Positions 41,701-49,379 of a stretch of DNA of 64,000 nucleotides are shown in pieces; positions within the stretch are counted from its first letter, which is position 1, and every line of letters starts with the position of its first letter. The translations under genes and the position numbers were made by a program. The notes under the pieces are model-generated. The model worked only from the letters and a program-made list of their open reading frames with translations. It did not search any database and had not been told where the DNA came from. Location of the stretch: positions 3,782,001 through 3,846,000 of the forward strand of contig NZ_CP043474.1 of the NCBI RefSeq assembly GCF_008329645.1, read 5' to 3'. The DNA is from Mycolicibacterium grossiae. GTDB lineage: Bacteria; Actinomycetota; Actinomycetes; Mycobacteriales; Mycobacteriaceae.

Positions 41701-41722
41701 GCGTTCGAACGGCACGCCCCGC

Positions 41723-42730
41723 ATGACCCTGCCGCTGCTCGGCCCGATGAGCCCGTCGGGCTTCGAACACCCGTGGTTCCTGCTGTTCCTCGTCGTCGTG
41801 GCGGCCGTCGTCGGCCTGTACGTCGTCATGCAGCTGTCGCGGCGCAAGCGGATGCTGCGCTTCGCCAACATGGAGCTGCTGGAGAGCATCGCGCCCACGC
41901 GGTCGGCGCGCTGGCGGCACCTGCCGGCGATCCTGCTGGTGCTGTCGATGGTGCTGTTCAGCGTCGCCATGGCGGCGCCGACGCACGACGTGCGCATCCC
42001 GCGCAACCGCGCCGTCGTGATGCTGGTGATCGACGTCTCGCAGTCGATGCGGGCCACCGACGTGGCGCCCAGCCGACTCGTCGCCGCCCAGGAAGCGGCC
42101 AAGCAGTTCGCCGACCAGCTCACCCCCGGCATCAACCTGGGACTGATCGCCTACGCCGGCACGGCCACCGTGCTGGTGGCGCCCACCACCAACCGGGAGG
42201 GCACGAAGGCGGCGATCGACAAGCTGCAGCTGGCCGACCGCACCGCCACCGGTGAGGGCATCTTCACGGCGCTGCAAGCCATCGCCACCGTGGGCGCCGT
42301 GATCGGCGGCGGCGACGAGGCGCCGCCGGCGCGCATCGTGCTGATGTCCGACGGCAAGGAGACCGTGCCGTCCAACCCGGACACTCCCAAGGGCGCGTAC
42401 ACCGCGGCCCGTACCGCCAAGGACCAGGGCGTGCCGGTGTCGACGGTGTCGTTCGGCACGCCGTATGGCTACGTCGAGATCAACGATCAGCGCCAACCCG
42501 TGCCGGTCGACGACGAGATGCTCAAGAAGATCGCCGAACTGTCCGGCGGCAGCGCCTACACCGCGTCGAGCCTGCAGCAGCTCAAGGACGTCTTCACCAC
42601 GCTGCAGGAGCAGATCGGCTACGAAACCATCAAGGGCGACGCCAGCATCGGCTGGCTGCGTTCGGGAGCGTTGATCCTCGCGGTCGCCGCGCTCGGCGCG
42701 CTGCTGCTGAACCGCCGCCTGCCCGGGTGA
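41723..42730 (+). CDS. VWA-domain membrane protein of the MoxR cluster (Rv1481-like)
   Basis: A 335-residue membrane protein with transmembrane helices at about 19-37, 62-82 and 309-328, enclosing a von Willebrand factor A domain (about 95-295). The MIDAS motif is intact in VMLVIDVSQSMRATD (DxSxS), with a TATGEG threonine and MSDGKET aspartate downstream. The domain most likely faces the periplasm. With moxR1 and the DUF58 gene it makes the standard MoxR-DUF58-VWA trio. It starts 22 bp after the previous stop. Confidence 0.92.
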   Translation: MTLPLLGPMSPSGFEHPWFLLFLVVVAAVVGLYVVMQLSRRKRMLRFANMELLESIAPTRSARWRHLPAILLVLSMVLFSVAMAAPTHDVRIPRNRAVVMLVIDVSQSMRATDVAPSRLVAAQEAAKQFADQLTPGINLGLIAYAGTATVLVAPTTNREGTKAAIDKLQLADRTATGEGIFTALQAIATVGAVIGGGDEAPPARIVLMSDGKETVPSNPDTPKGAYTAARTAKDQGVPVSTVSFGTPYGYVEINDQRQPVPVDDEMLKKIAELSGGSAYTASSLQQLKDVFTTLQEQIGYETIKGDASIGWLRSGALILAVAALGALLLNRRLPG

Positions 42731-42760
42731 GCCGATTTCGGCCCGAGCCGGGCGAGGCGA

Positions 42761-42766
42761 TAGGTT
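42761..42766 (+). promoter_or_regulatory. fabG1-inhA promoter -10 box
   Basis: TAGGTT sits in the context GCGATAGGTTG, which I recognise as the same core as the M. tuberculosis mabA-inhA promoter where isoniazid-resistance mutations (such as -15 C to T) occur. It ends 7 nt before the ATG of a 9-codon leader ORF rather than before fabG1 itself. Confidence 0.7.
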
Positions 42767-42773
42767 GACCGGC

Positions 42774-42800
42774 ATGCCTGAGCACGCGAGGAGCAAGTGA
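42774..42800 (+). CDS. Eight-residue leader peptide ORF coupled to fabG1
   Basis: ATG at 42774 opens MPEHARSK and ends in TGA (42798-42800), which overlaps the fabG1 ATG as TGATG. It begins at the predicted transcription start, so it could be read by leaderless initiation, and it contains the GAGGAG that serves fabG1. It may couple translation or may be the relic of an N-terminal start that in M. tuberculosis is in frame with mabA. No function is known for the peptide itself. Confidence 0.45.
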   Translation: MPEHARSK

Positions 42801-43516
42801 TGCCGGAATTCGTACCGCGTTCGGTCCTCGTCACCGGCGGCAACCGCGGCATCGGTCTGGCGATCGCCCAGCGCCTCGCCGCCGACGGGCACAAGGTGGC
42901 CGTCACCCACCGCGGCTCCGGAGCGCCCGAGGGGCTGTTCGGGGTCGAGTGCGACGTCACCGACACCGCCGCCGTCGACCGCGCCTTCACCGAGGTCGAG
43001 GAGCACCAGGGCCCGGTCGAGGTGCTGGTGAGCAACGCCGGCATCTCCAAGGACGCCTTCCTGATGCGGATGACCGAGGAGCGCTTCACCGACGTCATCG
43101 ACGCGAACCTCACCGGCGCGTTCCGGGTGGTCCAGCGGGCCTCGCGCAGCATGCAGCGCAAGCGCTTCGGCCGGATCATCTTCATCGGCTCGGTCTCGGG
43201 CATGTGGGGCATCGGCAACCAGGCCAACTACGCCGCCGCGAAGGCCGGCCTGATCGGCATGGCGCGTTCGATCAGCCGCGAGTTGGCCAAGGCCGGCGTC
43301 ACCGCGAACGTCGTCGCGCCCGGCTACATCGACACCGAGATGACCCGCGCGCTCGACGAGCGCATCCAGGCCGGTGCGCTCGACTTCATCCCCGCCAAGC
43401 GGGTCGGCACCGCCGAGGAGGTGGCCGGCGCGGTCAGCTTCCTGGCGTCCGAGGACGCGAGCTACATCGCCGGCGCGGTGATCCCCGTCGACGGCGGCAT
43501 GGGCATGGGTCACTGA
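42800..43516 (+). CDS. fabG1: 3-oxoacyl-ACP reductase FabG1 (MabA)
   Basis: NADPH-dependent beta-ketoacyl-ACP reductase of the FAS-II mycolic acid elongation system. The 238-residue short-chain dehydrogenase shows the cofactor loop VLVTGGNRGIGLAIA, NAGIS, the catalytic Ser in IFIGSVSGMWG and Tyr-x-x-x-Lys in NYAAAKAG, and ends DGGMGMGH as MabA does. The ATG at 42800 has GAGGAG 6 nt upstream; a GTG one codon earlier is an alternative. It lacks the 10-20-residue N-terminal extension of the M. tuberculosis protein. Followed by inhA after 39 bp. Confidence 0.96.
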   Translation: MPEFVPRSVLVTGGNRGIGLAIAQRLAADGHKVAVTHRGSGAPEGLFGVECDVTDTAAVDRAFTEVEEHQGPVEVLVSNAGISKDAFLMRMTEERFTDVIDANLTGAFRVVQRASRSMQRKRFGRIIFIGSVSGMWGIGNQANYAAAKAGLIGMARSISRELAKAGVTANVVAPGYIDTEMTRALDERIQAGALDFIPAKRVGTAEEVAGAVSFLASEDASYIAGAVIPVDGGMGMGH

Positions 43517-43555
43517 CCCGACACGACACGTCAGCAGAACACTAGGAGTCAGCAC

Positions 43556-44365
43556 ATGGCAGGCATTCTCGAGGGCAAGCGCATCCTCGTCACCGGCATC
43601 ATCACCGACTCGTCGATCGCGTTCCACATCGCCAAGGTCGCCCAGGAGTCGGGCGCGGAGCTGGTGCTCACCGGCTTCGACCGGATGAAGCTCATCCAGC
43701 GCATCGCCGACCGGCTGCCCAACCCGGCGCCGCTGCTGGAACTCGACGTGCAGAACTCCGAGCACCTCGACTCGCTGGCCGGCCGGATCACCGACGTCAT
43801 CGGCGAGGGCAACAAGATCGACGGCGTCGTGCACTCGATCGGCTTCATGCCGCAGACCGGCATGGGCATCAACCCGTTCTTCGACGCGCCCTACGAGGAC
43901 GTCGCCAAGGGCATTCACATCTCGGCGTACTCGTACGCCTCGCTGGCCAAGGCGACGCTGCCCATCATCAACCGCGGCGGCAGCATCGTCGGCATGGACT
44001 TCGACCCCACCCGCGCGATGCCGGCCTACAACTGGATGACGGTGGCCAAGAGCGCGCTCGAGTCGGTCAACCGGTTCGTGGCGCGCGAGGCAGGCCCGCA
44101 CGGCGTCCGCTCCAATCTCGTTGCGGCGGGCCCGATCCGGACGCTCGCGATGAGCGCGATCGTGGGCGGGGCGCTGGGTGCCGAGGCCGGCGACCAGATG
44201 CGGCTGCTCGAGGAGGGCTGGGACCAGCGCGCTCCGGTCGGCTGGGACATGAAGGATCCGACGCCGGTCGCCAAGACCGTGTGCGCCCTGCTCTCGGACT
44301 GGCTGCCCGCCACCACCGGCACCGTCGTGTACGCCGACGGCGGCGCGCACACCCAGCTGCTCTAG
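43556..44365 (+). CDS. inhA: Enoyl-ACP reductase InhA
   Basis: NADH-dependent 2-trans-enoyl-ACP reductase of mycolic acid synthesis and the target of activated isoniazid and ethionamide. The 269-residue protein keeps Ile21, Ser94 (VVHSIG), Phe149, Tyr158 (MPAYNW) and Lys165 (TVAK), so the common target-site resistance positions are wild type. AGGAG lies 7 nt before the ATG. Cotranscribed with fabG1, and followed after 2 bp by ferrochelatase. Confidence 0.98.
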   Translation: MAGILEGKRILVTGIITDSSIAFHIAKVAQESGAELVLTGFDRMKLIQRIADRLPNPAPLLELDVQNSEHLDSLAGRITDVIGEGNKIDGVVHSIGFMPQTGMGINPFFDAPYEDVAKGIHISAYSYASLAKATLPIINRGGSIVGMDFDPTRAMPAYNWMTVAKSALESVNRFVAREAGPHGVRSNLVAAGPIRTLAMSAIVGGALGAEAGDQMRLLEEGWDQRAPVGWDMKDPTPVAKTVCALLSDWLPATTGTVVYADGGAHTQLL

Positions 44366-44367
44366 CG

Positions 44368-45450
44368 GTGACCGGGCAGCCGGCCGGCGACCCGGCCTTC
44401 GACGCGGTCCTGGTGTTGTCGTTCGGCGGCCCCGAGGGCCCCGAACAGGTGATGCCGTTCCTGGAGAACGTGACTCGCGGCCGCGGCATCCCGCGCGAAC
44501 GGCTCGAGGGCGTCGCCGAGCACTACCTGCACTTCGGTGGCGTGTCGCCGATCAACGGCATCAACCGCGCGCTCATCGAGCAGATCGAGCACGAGCTGGC
44601 CGACCGGGACATGGCGCTGCCGGTGTACTTCGGCAACCGCAACTGGGAGCCGTTCGTCGAGGACGCGGTCGCCCGCATGCGCGACGACGGCGTCCGCCGC
44701 GCCGCGGTGTTCACCACCTCGGCCTGGGGCGGTTACTCGGGCTGCACGCAGTACCAGGAGGACATCGCCCGTGCCCGGGCCGCGGTCGGTACCGACGCGC
44801 CCGAACTGGTGAAGCTGCGGCAGTACTTCGACCACCCGCTGCTGATCGAGATGTTCGCCGAGTCGGTCGCCGAGGCCGCGGCCACGCTGCCCGAGGAGCT
44901 GCGGGCCGAGGCCCGGCTCGTCTTCACCGCGCACTCCATCCCGCTGCGCGCGGCGTCGCAGTGCGGGCCGAACCTGTACGAGCGCCAGGTCGGCTACGCG
45001 TCGGCGCTGGTCGCCGCGGCGGCCGGCTACGCCGACTACGACCAGGTGTGGCAGTCGAGGTCCGGGCCGCCGCAGGTGCCGTGGCTGGAACCCGATGTAG
45101 GCGACCATCTCTCGACGCTCGCGGCGGCGGGTACCCGTGCGGTCGTCGCGTGCCCCATCGGCTTCGTCGCCGACCACATCGAGGTGGTGTGGGACCTCGA
45201 CAACGAATTGCGCGAGCAGGCCGACGCCGCGGGGATCGCGCTCGCCCGGGCGACGACGCCCAACGCGCAGCGACGGTTCGCGCGGCTCGTCGTCGACCTG
45301 ATCGACGAGCTGCGCACGGGCGCCGAGCCGGTGCGCGCGCGAATCCCCGCGCCGGTCCCGGGATTCGGGTGCACCGTGAACGGGGCCGTGTGCACGCCGG
45401 ACTGCGTCGTGCGTCGGCCCGAGCGACCGACGGCCGACGCCGGCCGCTGA
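44368..45450 (+). CDS. cpfC: Coproporphyrin/protoporphyrin ferrochelatase
   Basis: Inserts ferrous iron into the porphyrin; in actinobacteria the substrate is coproporphyrin III. The 360-residue protein starts with GTG (44368) giving GDPAFDAVLVLSFGGPEGPEQV, and has the catalytic histidine in LVFTAHSIPLRAA and the acidic VACPIGFVADHIEVVWDLD. Cysteines near the C-terminus (FGCTVNGAVCTPDC) match the [2Fe-2S] ligands of actinobacterial ferrochelatases. Known as hemZ in M. tuberculosis. It stops 2 bp from the convergent stop of the next gene. Confidence 0.95.
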   Translation: MTGQPAGDPAFDAVLVLSFGGPEGPEQVMPFLENVTRGRGIPRERLEGVAEHYLHFGGVSPINGINRALIEQIEHELADRDMALPVYFGNRNWEPFVEDAVARMRDDGVRRAAVFTTSAWGGYSGCTQYQEDIARARAAVGTDAPELVKLRQYFDHPLLIEMFAESVAEAAATLPEELRAEARLVFTAHSIPLRAASQCGPNLYERQVGYASALVAAAAGYADYDQVWQSRSGPPQVPWLEPDVGDHLSTLAAAGTRAVVACPIGFVADHIEVVWDLDNELREQADAAGIALARATTPNAQRRFARLVVDLIDELRTGAEPVRARIPAPVPGFGCTVNGAVCTPDCVVRRPERPTADAGR

Positions 45451-45452
45451 GG

Positions 45453-46346
45453 TCAGCTCCGCCAGGCGGAGTACAGGATCGCGTTCACCGCGGCGATACG
45501 GGCGGCCCGGACGACGCCGCCAAGGGGACGCAGCGCGTCGTTGGCGATCTGCATCTCCGAGGACGTCTGCAGGCCGATCGGCATCAGCCCAGAACTCACC
45601 GTGATGATGGCGTCGACGTGGGCGGCGTTCTCCAGCACCCGCAGCGCGCGGGTGGGCGCGTGGTCGGGGGCGCGGTGGTGGCGACCGGACTCCAGGATCT
45701 GCTCGACCATCCCGCGGGGGTCGTCGACGTCGGCGCCGGTCACCCCGGCGCGCAGGGCGCCGAGCGCCTCGGCGGCGCTGCGCACCGCCGAGCGCAGCTC
45801 GTGTTCGGCGTGGCCCAGGTCGAGGTGCTCCGGCAGCGGGGCGACGGGTACCGAGTACACCGTCCAGGACAGCGACGTCGGCTCGGCGTACTCGTCGTCG
45901 TAGTCGGCGCCGTAGTGGGTGCCGTAGTGGGCGTCGTAGCCGCCGCCGGCGGCGTCGTCGTAGACGAAGTCCGGCACCAGACCGACGGCCTCGCCGCTGA
46001 CCGGGGCCACGACCAGCGCCTCACCCGCGGCGATGGCGTCCGCCTGGAACTGCGTGCCCGCGGCCAGCCCGCGGACGTCGCCCGGGACGGGGAGCGCCAC
46101 CGACAGCACGGGCTCCCCACGCGCCGGCCCGGCGGCCGTCCGCAGCGTCTGCAGCATCGACACCGCGCCGGCGTCGGTCAGATCCGGCCACGGCAGCCCC
46201 GTCCGGCGCGCCGCCTCCGCATCGTAGGCGGTCACCGAATGCCGTGGCGCCCACAGGGATAGCGCATCGAGAACGTCGTCGGGCGCGGCGAGCCCGGCGA
46301 ACCAGGCGTTGGCCCACACCGAGAGGGAGACACTTGGGCACCACAT
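45453..46346 (-). CDS. Conserved mycobacterial hypothetical protein (Rv1486c-like)
   Basis: A 297-residue protein without recognisable catalytic motifs, signal or membrane segments. The N-terminal half includes SVTAYDAEAARRTGLPWPDL and LSVALPVPGDVRGL; residues about 130-155 form a Tyr/His/Asp-rich stretch (YDAHYGTHYGADYDDEYAE) with HYG-type repeats; the C-terminal half is helical (ENAAHVDAIITVSSGLMPIGLQ). TACACT lies 9 nt before the ATG, so the leader is at most a few nucleotides. Place and length match Rv1486c. No function can be assigned. Confidence 0.78.
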   Translation of the reverse strand: MWCPSVSLSVWANAWFAGLAAPDDVLDALSLWAPRHSVTAYDAEAARRTGLPWPDLTDAGAVSMLQTLRTAAGPARGEPVLSVALPVPGDVRGLAAGTQFQADAIAAGEALVVAPVSGEAVGLVPDFVYDDAAGGGYDAHYGTHYGADYDDEYAEPTSLSWTVYSVPVAPLPEHLDLGHAEHELRSAVRSAAEALGALRAGVTGADVDDPRGMVEQILESGRHHRAPDHAPTRALRVLENAAHVDAIITVSSGLMPIGLQTSSEMQIANDALRPLGGVVRAARIAAVNAILYSAWRS

Positions 46347-46394
46347 GATGTCCGCAGTGTAGTTGTTGCCGACCCGTGCGGCCGTGCGCGGCGC

Positions 46395-46400
46395 TACGCT
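46395..46400 (+). promoter_or_regulatory. Putative -10 box of nfeD (leaderless type)
   Basis: TACGCT, then CTCGGC, then the ATG: exact leaderless spacing and no ribosome binding site. Confidence 0.55.
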
Positions 46401-46406
46401 CTCGGC

Positions 46407-46838
46407 ATGCCCGTTTGGTTGATCTGGCTAATCGCCGCCGTGGGCCTGGCCGGAGCCGAGGCGCTCACCGGCGACCTGTTCCTGCTGATGCTGTCCGGCG
46501 GGGCGCTCGCCGCGGTGGTCTCCAGCCTGCTGGTGGAGAACTACGTCGTCGACGGCGTGGTGTTCCTCCTGGTGTCGGTCCTGCTGCTGGTGCTCGTCCG
46601 GCCCGCGCTGCGCCGCCGGTTCGCGGCGGGCAAGGGGCTGCCGGAACCCGCGAAGGCGCTCGAGGGCAAGCCCGCGCTGGTGCTCGACACCGTCGCCCGC
46701 CACGCCGGGCAGGTGAAGCTCGACGGCGAGGTCTGGACGGCCCGCCCGCTCAACGACGACGACGTCTACCAACCGGGCGACCACGTCACCGTCATGCGCA
46801 TCGACGGCGCCACCGCGGTCGTGTTCAAGTCCGTCTGA
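46407..46838 (+). CDS. NfeD-like membrane protein
   Basis: A 143-residue protein of the NfeD family, partners of SPFH (stomatin/flotillin-like) proteins in membrane microdomain organisation. It has two or three hydrophobic helices (about 3-21, 25-42 and 47-66) and a C-terminal OB-fold-like beta domain (about 85-140, LEGKPALVLDTV through VTVMRIDGATAVVFKSV). This is the short form without the ClpP-like protease. The SPFH gene follows after 54 bp, the expected pairing. Confidence 0.88.
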   Translation: MPVWLIWLIAAVGLAGAEALTGDLFLLMLSGGALAAVVSSLLVENYVVDGVVFLLVSVLLLVLVRPALRRRFAAGKGLPEPAKALEGKPALVLDTVARHAGQVKLDGEVWTARPLNDDDVYQPGDHVTVMRIDGATAVVFKSV

Positions 46839-46892
46839 GTGTCACCCGGTACGAGTAGGTTGGCCGCGAGGGTCTAGGGGAAGGAACTCGTC

Positions 46893-48101
46893 ATGGAAGG
46901 TGCCGTCGCCGGCCTGGTCCTGGTCGCCGTGCTGGTGATCTTCGCGATCATCGTGGTGGCCAAGTCGGTCGCACTCATCCCGCAGGCGGAGGCCGCGGTC
47001 ATCGAGCGGCTCGGTCGCTACAGCAAGACGGTCTCGGGCCAGTTGACGCTGCTGCTGCCGTTCGTCGACAAGATCCGCGCGCGGGTCGATCTGCGTGAAC
47101 GCGTGGTCTCCTTCCCGCCGCAACCCGTCATCACCGAGGACAACCTGACGGTGAACATCGATACCGTCGTCTACTTCCAGGTCACCAACCCGCAGGCGGC
47201 GGTCTACCAGATCAGCAACTACATCGTCGGCGTCGAGCAGCTGACCACCACCACGCTGCGCAACGTGGTCGGCGGCATGACGCTGGAGCAGACCCTGACC
47301 TCGCGCGACTCCATCAACGGGCAGCTGCGCGGCGTGCTGGACGAGGCCACCGGCCGCTGGGGGCTGCGGGTGGCCCGCGTCGAGCTGCGCAGCATCGACC
47401 CGCCGCCGTCCATTCAGGACTCGATGGAGAAGCAGATGCGCGCGGACCGGGAGAAGCGCGCCATGATCCTCACCGCCGAGGGCAACCGGGAAGCGTCCAT
47501 CAAGCAGGCCGAGGGGCAGAAGCAGGCGCAGATCCTCGCCGCCGAGGGCGCGAAGCAGGCCGCCATCCTCGCCGCGGAGGCCGACCGGCAGTCGCGCATG
47601 CTGCGCGCCCAGGGCGAGCGCGCGGCGCAGTACCTGCAGGCCCAGGGGCAGGCGAAGGCCATCGAGAAGACGTTCGCCGCCATCAAGGCGGGCCGCCCGA
47701 CGCCGGAGATGCTGGCCTACCAGTACCTGCAGACGCTGCCGCTGATGGCGAAGGGCGAGGCCAACAAGGTGTGGGTGGTGCCGAGCGACTTCGGTTCCGC
47801 GCTGCAGGGTTTCACCAAGCTGCTGGGGGCGCCGGGGGAGGACGGGGTGTTCCGCTACACCCCGTCGCCGGTCGACCACGACCTGCCCAAGCCGGAGGAC
47901 GACTCCGACGAGGTGGCCGAGTGGTTCTCCACCCAGACCGACCCGGCGATCGCGCAGGCCGTCGCCAAGGCCGAGGCCGAGGCGCGCACACCGGTGCCGG
48001 GGTCGCTCGGCACCGGGCCGCAGTACCCGCCGCTGTCTCAGCAGGCGCAGCCGCCCGCGACCGACTACGCGGCGCCGCGGCACGGGAGCCCGGAGGCATG
48101 A
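46893..48101 (+). CDS. SPFH/Band 7 (stomatin-prohibitin-like) protein
   Basis: A 402-residue membrane-anchored protein: one N-terminal transmembrane helix (about 5-27), an SPFH domain (about 28-200, with RLGRYSKTVSGQLTLLLPFVDKI and LRERVVSFPPQPVITEDNL), a long Ala/Glu/Gln-rich coiled coil (about 180-260) that mediates oligomerisation in this family, and a disordered Pro-rich tail. AAGGAA precedes the ATG. Paired with NfeD upstream and overlapping the DoxX-like gene (ATGA) downstream. Equivalent to Rv1488. Confidence 0.92.
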   Translation: MEGAVAGLVLVAVLVIFAIIVVAKSVALIPQAEAAVIERLGRYSKTVSGQLTLLLPFVDKIRARVDLRERVVSFPPQPVITEDNLTVNIDTVVYFQVTNPQAAVYQISNYIVGVEQLTTTTLRNVVGGMTLEQTLTSRDSINGQLRGVLDEATGRWGLRVARVELRSIDPPPSIQDSMEKQMRADREKRAMILTAEGNREASIKQAEGQKQAQILAAEGAKQAAILAAEADRQSRMLRAQGERAAQYLQAQGQAKAIEKTFAAIKAGRPTPEMLAYQYLQTLPLMAKGEANKVWVVPSDFGSALQGFTKLLGAPGEDGVFRYTPSPVDHDLPKPEDDSDEVAEWFSTQTDPAIAQAVAKAEAEARTPVPGSLGTGPQYPPLSQQAQPPATDYAAPRHGSPEA

Positions 48102-48472
48102 GCGCGCTGACCGACCGCCGGACCTACGCGGTGCTCGCCGCCGTGCAGGCGGGAGACGCGGTGGCCTGCGCCATCCCGGTCGCGCCCATCACCAAGGCCT
48201 TCGACGCCGTGGGCCTGGCGCCCGAGCTGCGGCCGTTGATTCCCTGGGTCAAGACGGCGTCGGCCCTCGGGCTGCTGTCGGTGTACCGGCTGCCGGGGCT
48301 CGCCCGGCTGACGACGTTCATGCTGACGGTGTACTTCGTGCTGGCGGTCGCGTTCCACGTGCGGGCCAGGGACTGGAGCCCCGGCCTGCTGGCGGCGTCG
48401 TCGTTCCTGGCGCTCTACGGCGCGATGACGGCGCGGGGCCCCGCCACCCCGGAGACCGCCGTCAGGGCGTGA
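48098..48472 (+). CDS. DoxX-like small membrane protein
   Basis: A 124-residue integral membrane protein with about four hydrophobic segments: VLAAVQAGDAVACAIPV, WVKTASALGLLSVYRLP, LTTFMLTVYFVLAVAFHVRA and LAASSFLALYGAMTA. The pattern resembles DoxX-like proteins. The ATG overlaps the SPFH gene stop, so it is probably coexpressed with the NfeD-SPFH pair, which suggests a membrane-domain role. It converges with the VTT protein gene with an 11-bp overlap. Confidence 0.75.
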   Translation: MSALTDRRTYAVLAAVQAGDAVACAIPVAPITKAFDAVGLAPELRPLIPWVKTASALGLLSVYRLPGLARLTTFMLTVYFVLAVAFHVRARDWSPGLLAASSFLALYGAMTARGPATPETAVRA

Positions 48473-49214
48473 CGGCGGGCTCGGCCGGTGCGGGCCGAGC
48501 CTCGGCGGCCGCCGCGCGAGCCGCCCGGCGGCGGTGCGCACGCAGCTCGAGGACCAGGCCGGCGACGCCGAGCGCGGCGGTGCAGGACGACACCACGAAC
48601 AGCAGTGGGCTGACGTTGCCGGTGAGCGCATCGCCCAGGATGACGATGGCCGCGGTGCCCGGCAGCAGGCCGCCCAGCGACGCGAGGGCGTACGGCAGCG
48701 TGCGCACGGCCGACGCCCCGGCGGCGTAGTTGAGTACCGAGAACGGCACGGCCGGGATGAGGCGCATCGACAGCACCGTCGGCCAGCCCCGTTCGGCGAG
48801 GCGCGCGTTCACCATCGCTACCCGCGGGTGGGGCACCAGGCGGTCGAGCCGCAGGCCCGCGGCGCGTACCAGCAGCAGCGCCACCAACGCACTGATGGTG
48901 CTGGCGGCCACGGCGATGGAGACGCCGAGCAGCGGGCCGAACAACAGGCCCGCCGCGAGCGTGAACGCCGTGCGCGGGAACGGCAGCGTGGTCACCACGA
49001 CGTGGGCGAGGAAGAAGACGACCGGGAACCAGGGTCCCGCGGTGGTGGCCCAGTCCCGCATCTGGACGGCACTCGGCAGCGGCACGACGTAGGCCACTGC
49101 GACGAGAATCACAATGCCGAGCCCGGTGACGGCCAGCGTGCGCGCGGGCACCTGCGCCACGGTCGCCTCGAAAGCGCCCCGAACCGCGCGCAACGTGCGG
49201 AGGACGGGCTTCAC
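48462..49214 (-). CDS. TVP38/TMEM64 (VTT domain) family membrane protein
   Basis: A 250-residue integral membrane protein with a VTT/DedA-like domain (about residues 75-200): TTLPFPRTAFTLAAGLLFGPLLG and ERGWPTVLSMRLIPAVPFSVLNYAAGAS are the hallmarks, containing the re-entrant loop with conserved Pro, Gly and Arg. DedA-superfamily proteins are linked to lipid scrambling or ion-coupled transport, but this member's role is unknown. The GTG start has no strong ribosome binding site. Equivalent to Rv1491c. Confidence 0.85.
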   Translation of the reverse strand: MKPVLRTLRAVRGAFEATVAQVPARTLAVTGLGIVILVAVAYVVPLPSAVQMRDWATTAGPWFPVVFFLAHVVVTTLPFPRTAFTLAAGLLFGPLLGVSIAVAASTISALVALLLVRAAGLRLDRLVPHPRVAMVNARLAERGWPTVLSMRLIPAVPFSVLNYAAGASAVRTLPYALASLGGLLPGTAAIVILGDALTGNVSPLLFVVSSCTAALGVAGLVLELRAHRRRAARAAAAEARPAPAEPAVTP

Positions 49215-49318
49215 GTGTTCCCACAGTACGGGGCACGCGGTGATTGCCCGCCGACGACGCGACGGAGCTACCCGTCAGTAGCCCTCGCCCGCCGGTTCGC
49301 GGCGTGACGGCGATCATT

Positions 49319-49358
49319 TAGCCTGATGGACACTTGTCAAGTCACACGCTGCATCAGG
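49319..49358 (+). promoter_or_regulatory. mutA promoter with nested inverted repeats over the transcription start
   Basis: TAGCCT (49319-49324) fits TANNNT. Right after it, CCTGATG (49322-49328) pairs with CATCAGG (49352-49358), enclosing the 11-bp palindrome ACTTGTCAAGT (49332-49342), which begins at the expected transcription start. This looks like an operator for a repressor of the mutAB operon, or an mRNA 5' hairpin. Inferred only. Confidence 0.5.
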
Positions 49359-49379
49359 GTCGATAGCAGGGGAGTCCAC

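Noticed and set aside
49326..49379. Upstream ATG extension of mutA
   Set aside because: The ATG lies 2 bases after a likely -10 box and so before the expected transcription start; the GTG at 49380 has a good ribosome binding site and agrees with related proteins.
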